Positions 36,170 through 48,407 of a stretch of DNA of 64,000 nucleotides are shown here, in pieces. The position numbers and the translations under genes are program-made. The DNA is from Chamaecyparis obtusa (Eukaryota > Streptophyta > Pinopsida > Cupressales > Cupressaceae). The DNA lies in the NCBI GenBank assembly GCA_027943335.1, contig BSBK01000522.1, positions 557,001 through 621,000 of the forward strand, read 5' to 3'. The number at the start of each line of letters is the position of its first letter. The stretch's first letter is position 1. Under the pieces are notes generated by a model. It searched no databases and was not told where the DNA came from. It saw only the letters and a program-made list of their open reading frames with translations.

Positions 36170-37647
36170 GGAATTGAATAGAGGTAAAATGGAATCACCT
36201 CTATTTAGATGTATAATTGTAATGTATGGGGGAAATATGAGATCCACTCCTAAATCCAAATTCCCAAAGGAGAGATCCAATTTGATCAACCAAAAGGTTA
36301 ATACACAATCAAATCAATCTATGGAGAATATGAAAGAGAGAGAAAAACCTTATATTTCCCTACGGAGAATTATGCTTGAAATCTGAAATAATTGAAATAC
36401 AAGTACTAACCTCAAAATAGGGCAAATCTGGAAAATGCCAATTTTTGATGTCTATGTGTACTTTCGAGCAATTCTGCAACCTGTTTCGGACTGGAAATGT
36501 CAAGATGGAGAAAACCCAAAAATATTTTATCTTTTTGACAGCAGGTAGTCTTTGACCCTCATAAAAGGTCAAAGGCTAGATTCTTTATTTGAAGGTCGAT
36601 TCTGACTTTGTTCACAGATCTCGAAAGTTCACCGAAAAGGGTATCCAAATCCGATCTCAGATCTAAAATTTTGCACTTGTACCTGCAAGAAAAATGGGGT
36701 TTTTGTTTGTATGGGGGGTTTACCTTGGTCAAACCCCAATTTAAGAATTAACCTTGAAATTGAATTGAAATGTAGTATGCATAAACAAAGTAAATGGAAC
36801 AATTCACCTTGCTTATGTTAAAGTCCTTATAGAGGATTTGAATCCTCAAATCCACTAGTAGGAATGCTTCAATGGATGTAAAATGAATTTAGGGTGTCTC
36901 AAATCAATGGCATTTGATCTTCAACACCAATCTTGAATTGATATTTGCATATGAGGAGGCTTAGATGAATGTAGAAGGATGGATCTTCAAGGGGGCTCCA
37001 AAGAGATTGAATCCTTCAATGGCTAACAATGGATCTCCTTGATGGATGGATGCTTGAACACTTGAATGCTTGAATTCACTTGCTTGCACTTGAGAGCTCG
37101 CTCATGAAGTTGCTTGAGAGATGAGATGTGAAAATGAGAGAGGAAGGCCTCCTTTTATAGTGAATTAGGGCACAATCCTCTAGAGGGGCCACCTTGGAGA
37201 ATTAAATCCCAAATAGGTCCTAACCTTTAGAAAATATACCTAGATTAAATGCAATTTAAGGATTTACCATTCCAAAACCCGAAATGGCCGACCTGGAGGC
37301 AGGAAAATAAATATCCCCGAAACCTGACATCTGAAAATCAAGGAAATTTGAAATTTGGATAGGGGGTCAAGGATGAGCTTGGAATTGACCAAGTCAGGGT
37401 CGAGGTCGACTTTGACCCCATAAGGTCAACTTTGACCTTATGGTCAAAAACCTCAGGATCCTGACCTAGAATGCTAGGAAATGCAGATATGAAGTGAAAA
37501 TAAGGTGCAGAGGAAAGCAAAATAGGAGGAAAAGCCAGATACATGCAAAGAACCGATCAAGGCACTTAACATGACCCCAAACCACTTACTCAGAGGGCTA
37601 AATGCTCTTATCATGGAAGTGCTTCCATTTTAAGATGATACAGGAAT
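36170..37647 (-). mobile_element. Solo LTR of a Ty3-type element inserted in copia-2, with target duplication
   Basis: The 1468-bp insert 36175-37642 begins TGAATAGAGG and ends GATGATACA. It is flanked by GGAAT (36170-36174 and 37643-37647). Removing it and one GGAAT rejoins the copia-2 frame from ...SELWN into the next pre-integrase block (RYFHLNYQSL), which proves the insertion. The sequence is the reverse complement of the LTR at 61307-62867: shared words are ttggatctctcctttgggaa and ccctctgagtaagtgg. No internal domain remains, so it arose by LTR-LTR recombination. Confidence 0.9.
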
Positions 37648-38450
37648 CAAAGATATTTTCATTTAAACTATCAAAGTTTGGTTGTGCTTTCAAAGATGAA
37701 TATGGTTGATGGGCTACCATGGATAAAGGTAAACACAAATGTGTGTGAAGGATACATGGTTGGTAAACAACATAGATATGATTTTGAAAGGATTGCATGG
37801 AGGGAAATAAAATATCTTGAGCTTCTCCATAGTGATTTGTGTGGGCCTATGAATCCCACATCAAAGGGAGGAGTTTAGTACATCTTGACATTCATTGATG
37901 ATTTTTCAAGGAAAGTTTGGGTCTACTTCCTCCAGAAAAAATATGAAGTATTTAACAAATTTAAAAATTTTAAAGCACTTGTGGAAAATGAAAGTGGGAA
38001 TAAGATGAAGAAAATAAGAATTGATAATGGTGGAGAATATGTTAACAACAAATTTAAATATTTTTGCAAGTATCATAGCATCAAGAGAGAAATGGCTTTT
38101 GGATATACTCCTCAACAAAATGGTGTTGACAAAAGGAAGAATAGGACCTTAGTGGAAATGGCATGATGTATGATACAGTCCAAGGGTCTTCCCTTGTTTA
38201 TATGGGTTTATGTTGTCAATACTACATCTCATGTTTTAAATAGATCTCCCACAAGTTGTTTTCAAAACATCACTCTTGAAGAAGCATGGAGTGGAAGGAA
38301 ACCAAATGCTAAGTATTTTAGAATATTTGGATGTGAAGCATATGCCCACATACCAAATGAAATTAGAGAAAATAAATTTGATAAGAAAGGTGTTAAGTGC
38401 ATCTTTGTGGGCTATGATGACCAAAGGAAATGATATAAGTTGTATGATCC
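37648..38450 (+). pseudogene. copia-2 integrase
   Basis: Frames in this span give the end of the zinc region (YMVGKQHRYDFERI), then LLHSDLCGPMNPTSKGG, LTFIDDFSRKVWVYFL, IRIDNGGEYVNNKF and TPQQNGVDKRKNRTLVEMA. These contain the catalytic-core Asp residues (HSD, DNGGE) and the following Glu-bearing block is N-G-V-D-K-R in place of N-G-V-A/S-E-R, so the core glutamate is lost. Stops at 37877 and 38164 split the frame. The C-terminal part (WSGRKPNAKYFRIFGCEAYA, VKCIFVGYD) follows to 38433. Confidence 0.85.
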
Positions 38451-39579
38451 CAATGTGGAAGATGTGTTTACAAGTAGGGATGTCAAGTTAAATGAAGGGT
38501 TTGATGATATGATAAAATCCTCTCCTATTCCACAAGTGGCAATAGATAATCATGAATCCTCCAATGATTTTGAAATTAGTGAAAGTTCAAAGGAAACCTC
38601 TAATATAGTTGAGGAATCTAGTCCTCCAAAGACCAAGAGTATTCAAGATATATATCAAAAGAATAAACAAATTAATTATGCTATAATGACCACCATAATC
38701 AAGACAAATGATCGTCAAACATATGATGAGGCTAAACGTAAACATGAATGGGAACAAGTTATGAAAAATGAGTATGATTCTTTGATAAAGAATAAAACTT
38801 GGGAATTGGTGGACTTGTCCAAGGGTAAGAATGTGGTCAACAATAATTGGGTGTATAAAACTAAGTTCAATTCAGATGGGAGTATTGAAAAACACAAGGA
38901 AAGACTAGTGGGAAAAGGGTATTCATAGAAAGAGGGAATTGACTACACAAATTTTTTTTCCCCTTGTAGCAAAGATTAGTATAGTTAGGACTATCATAGC
39001 AATAAAATCGCATTTCAAATGGCCTCTTCACCAAATAGATGTTAAAAATACATTTTTGAATGGTGAAATTGATGAATAAATCTATATGACTCAAACCCAA
39101 GGATTTGAAATTCCAAGACAAAACACTTGGTTTGCAAATTAAGGAAGTCTCTATATGGTTTGAAACGAGCTCCAAGGGCTCAGTATGCTAAAATTGATGA
39201 ATATTTCCATTAAAAAGGCTTCCATAATAGTCCTAATGATCCAAATATGTATGTTAAGAAATTTTATGATGGTGGCATCATAATTAGTGTGCTTTATGTT
39301 GATGATCTTATCATCACAAGACATAACATAAACCAAATCAATAACATAAAGTTAAAATTACAAGATACATTCAAGATGAAAAATATTTGTTTTCTACACT
39401 ATTTTCTTGGCATGCAAGTATGGAAAAAGGATGATGACATTTACCTCTCTTAAAGAAAGTATGCTCTAAACTTGTTGAAAATTTTTAGGATGGAAGATTG
39501 TAAGAGTGTTTCTACTCTAGTTACTCTGGGATTAAAATTAAGTAAGGATATGAAAGGTGAATATGTTGATCCCACATTA
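38440..39579 (+). pseudogene. copia-2 reverse transcriptase, cut off before RNase H
   Basis: 38440-38928 holds the linker and first polymerase blocks (WELVDLSKGKNVVNNNWVYK, then KHKERLVGKGYS). After stops, frames give HQIDVKNTFLNGEIDE-like text, SLYGLKRAPRAQY-like text and the catalytic YVDDLIITRHN (39294-39326), so the Y-V-D-D motif survives. The text continues with RMEDCKSV and ends abruptly at 39579 in ...EYVDPTL. At least six stops interrupt it; nearly all stand where Gln or Arg is expected. The RNase H domain and 3' LTR are missing here. Confidence 0.85.
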
Positions 39580-39720
39580 CACTACAACATTTGGGGTCGA
39601 ATTCCGACACCAATTTGCGATGACACTACCATTTGTGTGTAATTTTTGTGTTTTTTTTTCAAGTACCCCTGATGCTGTCATAATAGTGATGGTTTTGTCA
39701 TAATTTTGACACCTGCGTGA
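39580..39720 (+). mobile_element. CACTA-like transposon terminus
   Basis: The copia-2 frame stops at CACTACAACATTTGGGGTCG (39580), which has the CACTA start and G-rich follow-on of En/Spm-type terminal inverted repeats. Close behind are subterminal-looking motifs (gctgtcataatagtgatgg, tttgtcataattttgacacc). The three bases before it (tta) could be the 3-bp target duplication. No inverted partner was found in the window, so the element is truncated, rearranged or misidentified. No transposase is visible. Confidence 0.45.
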
Positions 39721-41630
39721 TTATAAACAAAAAAAAAAGAAAAAGAAAGGCTCGTTTCTAATTTTCCTAGATTGAGTTGCATGCACGAAGAGGGCCCTAA
39801 CTGTGGTAAAATTGGAAAGTTCCCACTTTGCACTGCTCTTCTATTGTGAAGCTCGAGCTTGATTTGGAAGCTTGGCATATGGCAGCCATGACTTGAGGTA
39901 GGCATTCAAGCTTTGTCTTCTCATTAACTTAATTTTATTTTGATGGCATTTGTTGATTTAATGGCACAATATGAATGTTAATACTGGCATTGTTTACATC
40001 TTTGCATTTGGAATGCTCAATGACCCGCGAGCTTTGAGAGCTAGGGTATTGTTGCTATTACCTTCAAGGCATTGTGTGAAATGTGTGATCTCTCTTGATT
40101 TGTTTTGTTGTTGATATTCACTATGTGGTACTCCCCGTTTATGATCATTTCATGAGGAAATGTCTTGATGGCTCGTGGGCTGCAAGCTAGGGCATCATGC
40201 ATTGTTTATGGCTCATGGGATGCAAGCTAGGGTATCATGCATTGTTTATGAGCTTATTGTTTATGCATTTGATTTATGCTGATATTGATGCTCGCTGATT
40301 TTGCCATGCCCATGAGTTGTTTGCATCATTAATTGGCATTATTTTATTATTGATGTCCCTATTTGATTGGCGCCATATTCATGATGTTTTGATGTTTTCT
40401 AAATCTTAAACTAGGGCATCATAAGTTTGATTTGGTACTCCATTCTTTCTTGTTGCTCATCATGGGTTGATAGCCTGTGCTTGCTATTGATGACTGATTG
40501 AGGATCCTTGAGCCATGGCTAGGGTATCCATTTTGTGCGGTCTTTGCCTACTTACTGGTTTAAGGAAACTGTGAACTTGATCTTGTTGTTGTTATTGAAA
40601 TTTGATGTTTAATGTTCCTTGAAGGCCCGTGAGTTATTGAATCACCACTGTCAATCTATAAATATGCTTACTGTTGTGAATTTTGTGAGGACCCTCGAGC
40701 TTGATTCTTTTGTTGATTCATTTTGTTGAGGTATATAGGGAACTTTTTCAAACATTATTACACTTAGATGAACACCAATTATTTTAAATTTCAATTTGAA
40801 GCACAAGAATTTTAATCTAATACCTCCAAACACTTCTTAACAAAATATTCAAACTACACCAATAGATTTACAACATAGAAGAAATGTGGAGCATATCTCT
40901 TAGCACCACTACATAGAAAACTCAATAAAATTTACAACAATCAGTCACTAATGACAACAAAAACATGTTTATATCAATGGAAACATCAATACCTCAACCA
41001 AAATACTCATTCTATTCAAACCTTAAACACTTTGATGTTGAAAGACCCTTTTAACCAAGTTGTAGGTGATAAGATCAATAGTTTTGAGCATCACTTTGAT
41101 TGGTAGTCTCATGATATGATTCAGGGATTTGTTTAGTATGATCATTAGGTCTTCTCTTACAATCCGCTGCAAGAAAATATACATCAAAATTAATATGTAT
41201 TTTTACCCCTTCAGAGTCCAAACTCTCTCTATATAAAATTTAGGATCATGTTTCATGACTATTGATGAGCTTGAAAATCTACGTCTTTTAAAGTATTTTG
41301 GGTTAGTTTTATGTTATTTTATAAGATTTTATTAAGACTAAATATATGATGTAAACTCATAATGATACTTGATATATATAATACAATGGTATGTAGTATA
41401 ATCTATACATTTGTGAGATGTGATTAATTCCAGTTATATGATGTTTTGGGATTAAATTGGTGTGTTTGTATACTTTCTTCATTTTAAACTAACCTGTGAC
41501 TTCAAAGGAGGAATTATGAAATATATTGTAGGTAGTTATCTCTTCTATAATGATGGAGTCAAAGGTAATGATCAATGAGGTTTCTTTCACAAAAATGACT
41601 ATGCCTTTGATACTTCCACTAGTAGAATTA
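39721..41630. other. Non-coding DNA with a 40-bp tandem pair
   Basis: No gene. 40171-40210 and 40211-40250 are tandem copies of a 40-bp unit (tgcaagctagggcatcatgc), and ctagggtat/ctagggcat words recur between 40030 and 40530. If the CACTA call is right, this is the interior of that element. Confidence 0.5.
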
Positions 41631-41634
41631 GGCA

Positions 41635-41880
41635 AATAAATGACTACGTGACTAAAAATGTTAGTCACATGACTAAAATTGATCAAATTCTACTAATTAT
41701 TTATAATTCACAAGATAAATGACTAATTTGGTCACCGAGTAAACTCACAAGGCTAAACAACTAAATATGACTAAATAAATGACTAAACAATTAGTCACCC
41801 AAATAAAAATAACTAAACAAATGACCAAATAAATGACTAAATAATTAGTCATCCAAATAAAAATGACTAAATGAATGATT
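41635..41880. repeat. Cluster of TTAGTCA / TGACTAA motifs
   Basis: About a dozen copies of atgactaa or its reverse complement occur in 250 bp, including a ~54-bp unit repeated in tandem (aataaatgactaaa.aattagtca). Clustered short motifs in both orientations are typical of CACTA subterminal regions, which bind transposase, though a simple satellite is possible. Confidence 0.6.
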
Positions 41881-44282
41881 ATTACTCCTTTATAATAACA
41901 TTTCATAATATCATAGACTTATATACTTAGACATATATACCCTACCTAAGTAGCCCATTTAGTCACCTAGGTTGTTTGGTGCACTAAAAACACCTATTGT
42001 GTGGAAAACTAAATTTGTGTACCTATGACCCATAAATTGCAGCGTATAAAATATACAGATGTTTTAGTTAAAATATACAGATGTTTTAGTGCAAATTTTC
42101 CATTGAATATCTGCAAATGGATGAGAAACCCATTTCATGCATTGCAAATGGTTAATCCACGCATAGGAGTCCAGTCAAGACTATTTGCATGAGTAGACTT
42201 CATACATCATACAATTTTGTATTCTATCTCACACTTGTTCGAGGGTTTCTTTCTTAAGTGAAATGTTCTTTTGTATGGTAAGAGCTATGAGGGTATTGAT
42301 CTAAGATGCATCCATTATTTTCTTCAAAACTCATTTTCAAGAAAAAAAATCCCCACTAAGGCCTAGTTTGCATAAAAACTTCTAAGTGACTTTTAATTGT
42401 CACTATAATTTACAATAAAAACAATGCAAACTAAGAACAAAAATAGATCCAATAGCCCAGATGATTATATAGATATTCTATAGTTGATGTAGGAAAACTA
42501 AATACATATTAGAGTCAATCTAGCTACTTAGATAGAACCAAAATGTAACAAATTGTGATCATTAAGGATATTAGATTTCAACAACCCATAACAGTAGTCA
42601 TGGCTCATTATTTTTTTTTAACTCCATCTAAAAAAAATTCATTAACATTTTGAGTCACATTTTGTGATCCATCATCAAGAGAAAAGAGAACAAATGACTA
42701 TAATTCCAACAAGTCAAGTTTGTTAAAATTTTGTTAGGTGTAGAATTCCAACAAGTCAAGTTTGTCAAAATTTTGTTAGGTCTTCTGCAAAACAAGGAAA
42801 ATTTAGGGGAATTATGATTTCTAGTAATGAAAAGTCTATAATAGTATAAGAAATAAAATATCAAAATTACTAGTGCCAAATACTAAATACTTAGACAATT
42901 TTTTAAACATTGAATATCTATTAACGAATTATTAATCATTATAAAAAAATAGAATACTAAATATTATCAAATTGACAAATGGAAGATTTTTATTAAATAT
43001 CAAATATATAATAAAGATGGTTAGAATAAGTAAGCATGATATCAAATTATAATTTTCACACTATTATATAAAAATAAAGTTTAAGAAATTTTTTAATTAA
43101 AAATTAAAAATATTTTTATTATCTTAAATTAAAAATTAACACATAAGAACATGATTTTTCAATAGGCGGTAAAGGATAGGAGGGAAATGAATTTTTGATA
43201 TGTTTTTGTTAATTTTGATACATTTTTGTTCATTTTTTATCCAAACTCGATCTAGGATATTGGTTTTCTTCAACGCAAGTAAGTGAAATTGTGAAATGTT
43301 TTGAATTTAGTCTACGATTTTGATTGCATAATCTGTAGAGTATCAAAGGTTGGTTTTGTGGATTTGGTATTGTTGGATATCAAGAGCAGGAAACTTCTAT
43401 TTCATTCAAACTTCAAAGCTACTATATTACTAGATTTGGTGAAGAAAAGCTCTTCTTCTTCCCTTATTCCTTTGCATATGTTGTTGAGGGTTATGGATGA
43501 CAACTGCAATGAATCTCTCAAGTCTCAAACAATCCAAGGTAATCATCTTTTTTCCATTTGATTCTAGTTGAAAGGGTAGTGATTTCTTTCTTATGCTCCT
43601 TGATTTTCTTGTGTAAAAATCTTTATCCAATCTAAAAAATGCATTGATACAGAATTTTTAGTGGTTTAAACCCAATGTTGAAACATTGATTTTTTTGTTT
43701 TTGAATTTTTCGAGGATTGGATTACTAAAAATGAGCTCTTTAGGGTTCCATTAAGATCTTAGTTCTATCCAAAGGATTTTCCCTCCATAAAAATTATATC
43801 GGTACTCTCTCAAGGGTTTTTCCCTTATTGATTGATTTGGCATCTTTCTTAAGATGTGGAAAATGATATGGTTTATTTATTATCTTCAACATACCATGAC
43901 TTTCAAGAATTTGAAATTAAATTGGTTAATTTCAAGGCATGTAAATCTGGTAGCTTTGGCATTTGGTAAATAGTTTTATCAACACTAATTGTCGAGGGTT
44001 AATAATCATTCTCTTTTCTTTCTTATCATTTCCAGTAGCAACTATTAGTTTGGATAATCTATATAATCAAGGAAAGAGAGTAGAGAAGTTCAAAAATGGT
44101 TTTACTGTTGATCATAGTGAAATCAAGTTTCATTGGTACTTTTGTTTCAAGTGCTTTAGAAAGTAAGTGATTCTTAACAACATTGAATGCATATAATTTT
44201 CTTATTATTTTGTGCTCTTATGAATTTTTTGAACTTGTACTTCTTGCATATGTAACTTTTATTATATACTTTTATTTAATTT
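41881..44282. other. Mostly non-coding; one exon-like stretch
   Basis: 42560-42670 is a copy of the dispersed short repeat at 29720-29850. 42702-42743 and 42744-42785 are a 42-bp tandem pair. 44037-44163 is flanked by tttccag and gtaagt-like splice signals and translates as TISLDNLYNQGKRVEKFKNG; I do not recognise it. A further open frame at 43301-43561 has no recognisable features. Confidence 0.35.
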
Positions 44283-44292
44283 CTCTCTTCAA

Positions 44293-44815
44293 GATTTGCA
44301 AGTGAAGTCTTCAATTCCATCCCAGACACTTCTCATTTACACAATGACCTAACAATCATCTCTCTCCATGTATTATTTTCACCCATAAATCATCATCTTT
44401 AAGACTTAATTGTTAAAATTGAAGTCTGTTTCAGATCCTAATGACTTATCTTCTTTTTATTCTCATTTAGTCACAACATACTTTGGAAGCTTCAATATCT
44501 ACATTGTTTGGACCATATGGAGGTAGGATTTTATTAGATATGGGTTCTCAAGATCTATATTTGGGCATGATTCTATTACCATTTCCAGATGGTATGCCTT
44601 TAATGTATCCTGTTGGTGCAAATTTAAGATTGTGGGGTCATCCACCTTCATCAACAAGAGAAAATAGAATGGGTTTGGGAATGTCAATGTATTGGCAAGG
44701 ATATTATAGGCCTCCTAGTGGACTTCCTCATTTACCACAACAACCTATTCCTTTCCACCAACAACTGGGTGTGCCATCTCTATTAACCATAAAAAAAAAA
44801 GGTTCAACAGACTAG
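44293..44815 (+). pseudogene. LSM14/DCP5-like (decapping 5) fragment
   Basis: Two pieces recall the plant DCP5/LSM14 family of P-body translational repressors. At 44293-44380 the text DLQVKSSIPSQ matches the end of the Lsm domain region, then shifts frame to HNDLTII. At 44471-44815, after an intron-like gap ending tcatttag, comes GMPLMYPVGANLRLWGHPPS, then MYWQGYYRPPSGLPHLPQQP, the Pro/Gln-rich centre of the family. The Lsm core is not present upstream, and the FDF/RGG regions are absent downstream. Retained intron-like sequence argues against a processed copy. A fragment of a captured or duplicated gene; not functional. Confidence 0.65.
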
Positions 44816-45189
44816 TACAAATTTCAGAGCACAAGGATACACCTATGTGGGGTACACCAATGATTCTAAGCATGATGGAAAATATAGACCCATTGGAATG
44901 GAAATATGTGTCTCTCACGGCTCGTACCCCTTTACTTGTTGCAATCTTGTGGAAAATGGAAGATCTTGGCTTCTCCATAAAAAAATTGCAGGGTTGTGAG
45001 GACTTAAATTAAACAAATTTTCTAGGGTGTTGAGTCTGATCTCATGATTCTTAGATCTCTTACACCAAGTAGTCTCAACTAACTAGAGATACCTATACTG
45101 CATTTATGAAAATAAGTATCATTATTACTGGTTGTGGAGTTTTCCTTTACACCTACAAATCAACTTTGATTGAAAATTTCTAAAGCCTT

Positions 45190-45640
45190 TTCACGGTTTG
45201 GTTATGCACATATCGAACAATCATTGTAGTCCATTTACCTTGTCTATGCTTCCAAATTTTTCAAACACGATCACTAGGGACCTTGCGACTAAATCATATG
45301 CCAGAAAGACCCCTTCCATTTTATGCTTTGATGGATTTCCATATCTTGTTCCAAAGCGACAATTTTTCTACACATTGGAATTATGCTAGCAAATGTTGTG
45401 GAATTCGGATTTACACCTGCTAATTGCATTATCTTGAATGTTTCTAAAGTCTTTGAAAAAAGTCCATTTTGTATTTTTCCTATGACCATGGCATTCCATG
45501 AGACCTCATTTCTTTGAGGTATTTTGCCTAACAGTTCACATACCTTGTCTATGCTTCCACATTTTGTGTACAAGTCTTCCTGGGTAGTTGCAACCACAAC
45601 ATTTGGAGAAATTCCTCTATATTATTCAATACCTCAATTT
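45190..45640 (-). pseudogene. Pentatricopeptide repeat (PPR) protein fragment
   Basis: Minus-strand frame 45597-45289 encodes PPR text of the PLS type: LYTKCGSIDKVCELLGKIPQ, RNEVSWNAMVIGKIQNG, AGVNPNSTTFASIIPMC. It then changes frame and continues to about 45190 with LVARSLVIVFEKFGSIDKV, the start of the next repeat. PPR proteins bind organellar RNA; this has about two repeats, no start, frameshifts and no organelle signal. It abuts the NT-C2 pseudogene on the same strand, so it may have been joined by rearrangement. Confidence 0.75.
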
Positions 45641-45683
45641 CCCTTATGTCTCTAGCTTGAGTTATTGAGTCGTCTTGATGCTG

Positions 45684-47790
45684 TTAATTTGTACTGCTTC
45701 CTGATGGAGATTTTGAACCTTCTACCTTTGAAGTCTTCAAGACATTTGTTGTTAAAGATGTCTGATCCTCTTCTGTGGCAGATTTCAGTTCCATAAATAC
45801 CATTGATTTAAAATTTTTTGGACTAATAGATTTCAAATCTTTTCTCATTGAAGGTTTCAAATTCCTTGCAGTTGAGGATTTCCCACTATCTTCTGCCACC
45901 ACTATGGATTTTGGATCTTTCAGAACTATATTTTTTGAATCTTTTGCAGTAGTGGACACTGAAATTGTTCTACTTTGTTCTCCTTTATGTTGGTCTTTTT
46001 CTAGAAACTAATAAATTGTTGTCTCCTTATAAAATTTTAATATATAGGCCTGGTTACACCCTTCAAACAATATTTCTTCGAGTGTATTGATTATGTAGAG
46101 ATAATCCTTCTCTACCTCGAGAACAAAAGAGTGGTCATTCCAACTAACTATGTAAATATGTTACTTCTCATCTTGATCTTTCACATTACTAGCATTGGTG
46201 ATTTCTTCCCAAATTTCATCAAAGGACATACACCATGCAGGAAGTCAAAAGAATCTTGGAGGCCTTCAGGCCTGAAGAAGCCAACAAAAGACTTTTCTGG
46301 AATAAAAGACAAGCTACATAACTTAGCTTGCAATATTGTGTCCAAATAAAAATATCTATTAGGAAATATCTCCTTGTAATCAACCACATCACAAAGCTTC
46401 CTCCATTTATGTGATCTATCTCTAATCAACATGTTGAATTATGATTTGACTGGCATAGAATTTGGGTTCCTATGCAACCAATGAGAAAGGACATCTACCA
46501 AAGTAGTGCAAGCACTCTCCCCTACTACCCGCTCATTACGATGATCAAGTAAGCCAAAAAATACCTGTGTTGACAGTTTCATTTATCCATCTCTACTAAC
46601 TAGCTCTTTCCATACGCAACTTTCTATGGTGAATTGGTCATCTCCAAAGGCACAAAAGTTTGATTTCTCTCCATTTTCACTATCTTGATATATATCACCA
46701 TAGGGAGGACTTTTTTGTCTACAAAAAATATCAATATCATCTCCACCCTCCTCTCTACATGCTTTATTGAGCAGTGGTTGTCCTTTTTCTCTTGGTGATT
46801 TAAAACCAAACTTCATAGCTCTCCAAGAAAGAAGGATGCACTTCAAAACTAGTGGAGTAGCAAAATTTGAATCTTAGGATGATGTTTCATCAATGAGTTT
46901 AGGAAGAACAATTTCATTCTCCCCAAGGTGATCTTCCTTTCCATCTAGACACACAGTTGCAGCCAAAAGATTGACTGCATCAAGAGTATCATAAGTAAAG
47001 GTCTCATAGAAGGTTGAAATGCTCCCTTCCTCAACTACAACATCTTCACAATCCTCAAGAAAATTTGATTCATTGAATTCAGGAGTTTCACATTCTTCGC
47101 TACTGAGTGGTGATTGTTTGGAAAAATTACTCCCATCCTCATTTGAAGAATCCTTCTTTGATCTCTTTGAAGGTTCTTCAATAAAATTTGTATATATGAT
47201 ACAAGGCCCTTTTATGCGTGACAAGGGAATCAAAAGTTGTTGAACAAGGTCAAATGCTATCTACATTATTTGAAGTTCCTCAAAATCCAAAGTGACCACA
47301 AGTGTTGGTTCTTTTGTGACACTTCCAACACAAAAAGATATGGGAATTTTGGTGTTTTTTTTTTGTTTTCCAACGGTGAAGAAAAATCCCCAAGATTCAG
47401 CAAAGTTGTTCTAACAACAGATTGTCTAGATTTTGATTCCTCTAAAATCTCATTGATGATCTAAATTCAAACATCACACCTATAAAAGGCATTTTCCTTG
47501 AGAAGAGTAAGCACACAAACATGGCCAAAACTTTCCTTCCATCCCACAATTCCATCATCTCCAATACCATGAAAACTTGTGCAATTCTTCTGTATACTTC
47601 TGAACCTAGAGCCCAATTTCCTCCTTGGCACTTTCCATTTAATTAGGGCCATCAGTTTGGAACACTCCAACCTACCATTCTCATCTTCACCATCACCAAA
47701 AGATTTCAGGCTATGAAGAACCAAGTTAAGCTGATACTTCTTCGTAAGGAGAACAGGACAAGGTCTCCATCTGATCATCTTGGCCACCAT
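45684..47790 (-). pseudogene. NT-C2 (EEIG1/EHBP1 N-terminal) domain protein pseudogene
   Basis: ATG at 47790 opens MVAKMIRWRPCPVLLTKKYQ, the conserved start of plant NT-C2 proteins, followed by SIQKNCTSFHGIGDDGIVGW and ENAFYRCDV. Later text follows the family order: TTLLNLGDFSS (~47400), an acidic middle (47233-46874), then SWRAMKFGFKSPREKGQPLL, EEGGDDIDIFC and VWKELVSRDG (46846-46583), ERVVGESACTTLVDVLSHWL, RKLCDVVDYKEIFPNRYFYL, KSFVGFFRPEG, YIVSWNDHSFVLEVEK and a Ser/Lys-rich tail to 45684. At least four in-frame stops and several frameshifts interrupt it. Four aligned stops stand at expected Gln codons. The family is linked to membrane or cytoskeleton tethering in general; no product is expected here. 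Confidence 0.8.
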
Positions 47791-48159
47791 GTTTAACTGC
47801 TATATAGTGGTTTAAACTATATTCCCCAATAGATATAACTACTAGTGGAGATGAAATTAGCCTCTAATTATGGCACCTTCATCTCATCCTCTTGGTAACT
47901 ATGTAAGTGGACCCATGTCCATCAAAATTCTAGACAAACCAGGTCTGTCTAAAGTTTAATAAATGAAAATTATAAATAGGTATGTTTTAAAGGTAGAGGT
48001 GTTAGAAATGAAATAACATTTAAAATGAAGCCAAGTACATTGTGGGAAATAAATAGAAAATTTTTTGCAACTAAAAATCCATGTGTTGTGATCTGCCATA
48101 TGCAATCTTAAATTTGGCATTTCCTTTCAGAGCCCAAAAGATTTGAGGTTGAAAAACTA

Positions 48160-48400
48160 TACAAACTATAATTGGGCTAAATGAATTGATACTTAAAATA
48201 TGAACTATTGGTTACATTTTCTCTATGGGTTCAAGTGTTGTTTCATGGAAGAGTAGGCTTGGATATGTTGTAGATTTATCTTCTAATCAAGTTGAATATA
48301 AAGCAATTATTAGTGGTAGTTGTGAGGAAGTATACTTTCATCAAGATTTGTGTGATCTAAAACTTTCTTTATGTACCATAACATATTTTTGACATATCAC
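48160..48400 (+). pseudogene. Copia RNase H fragment
   Basis: In-frame text GYIFSMGSSVVSWKSRLGYV, then DLSSNQVEYKAIISGSCEEV, is the copia RNase H core, preceded by a degenerate NWAK.IDT segment. It stops before the copia-3 protease begins at 48405. It is therefore not part of copia-3 in normal order. It is of the same general type as the missing RNase H of copia-2 and could be its displaced 3' end. Confidence 0.75.
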
Positions 48401-48407
48401 ACTTCCT

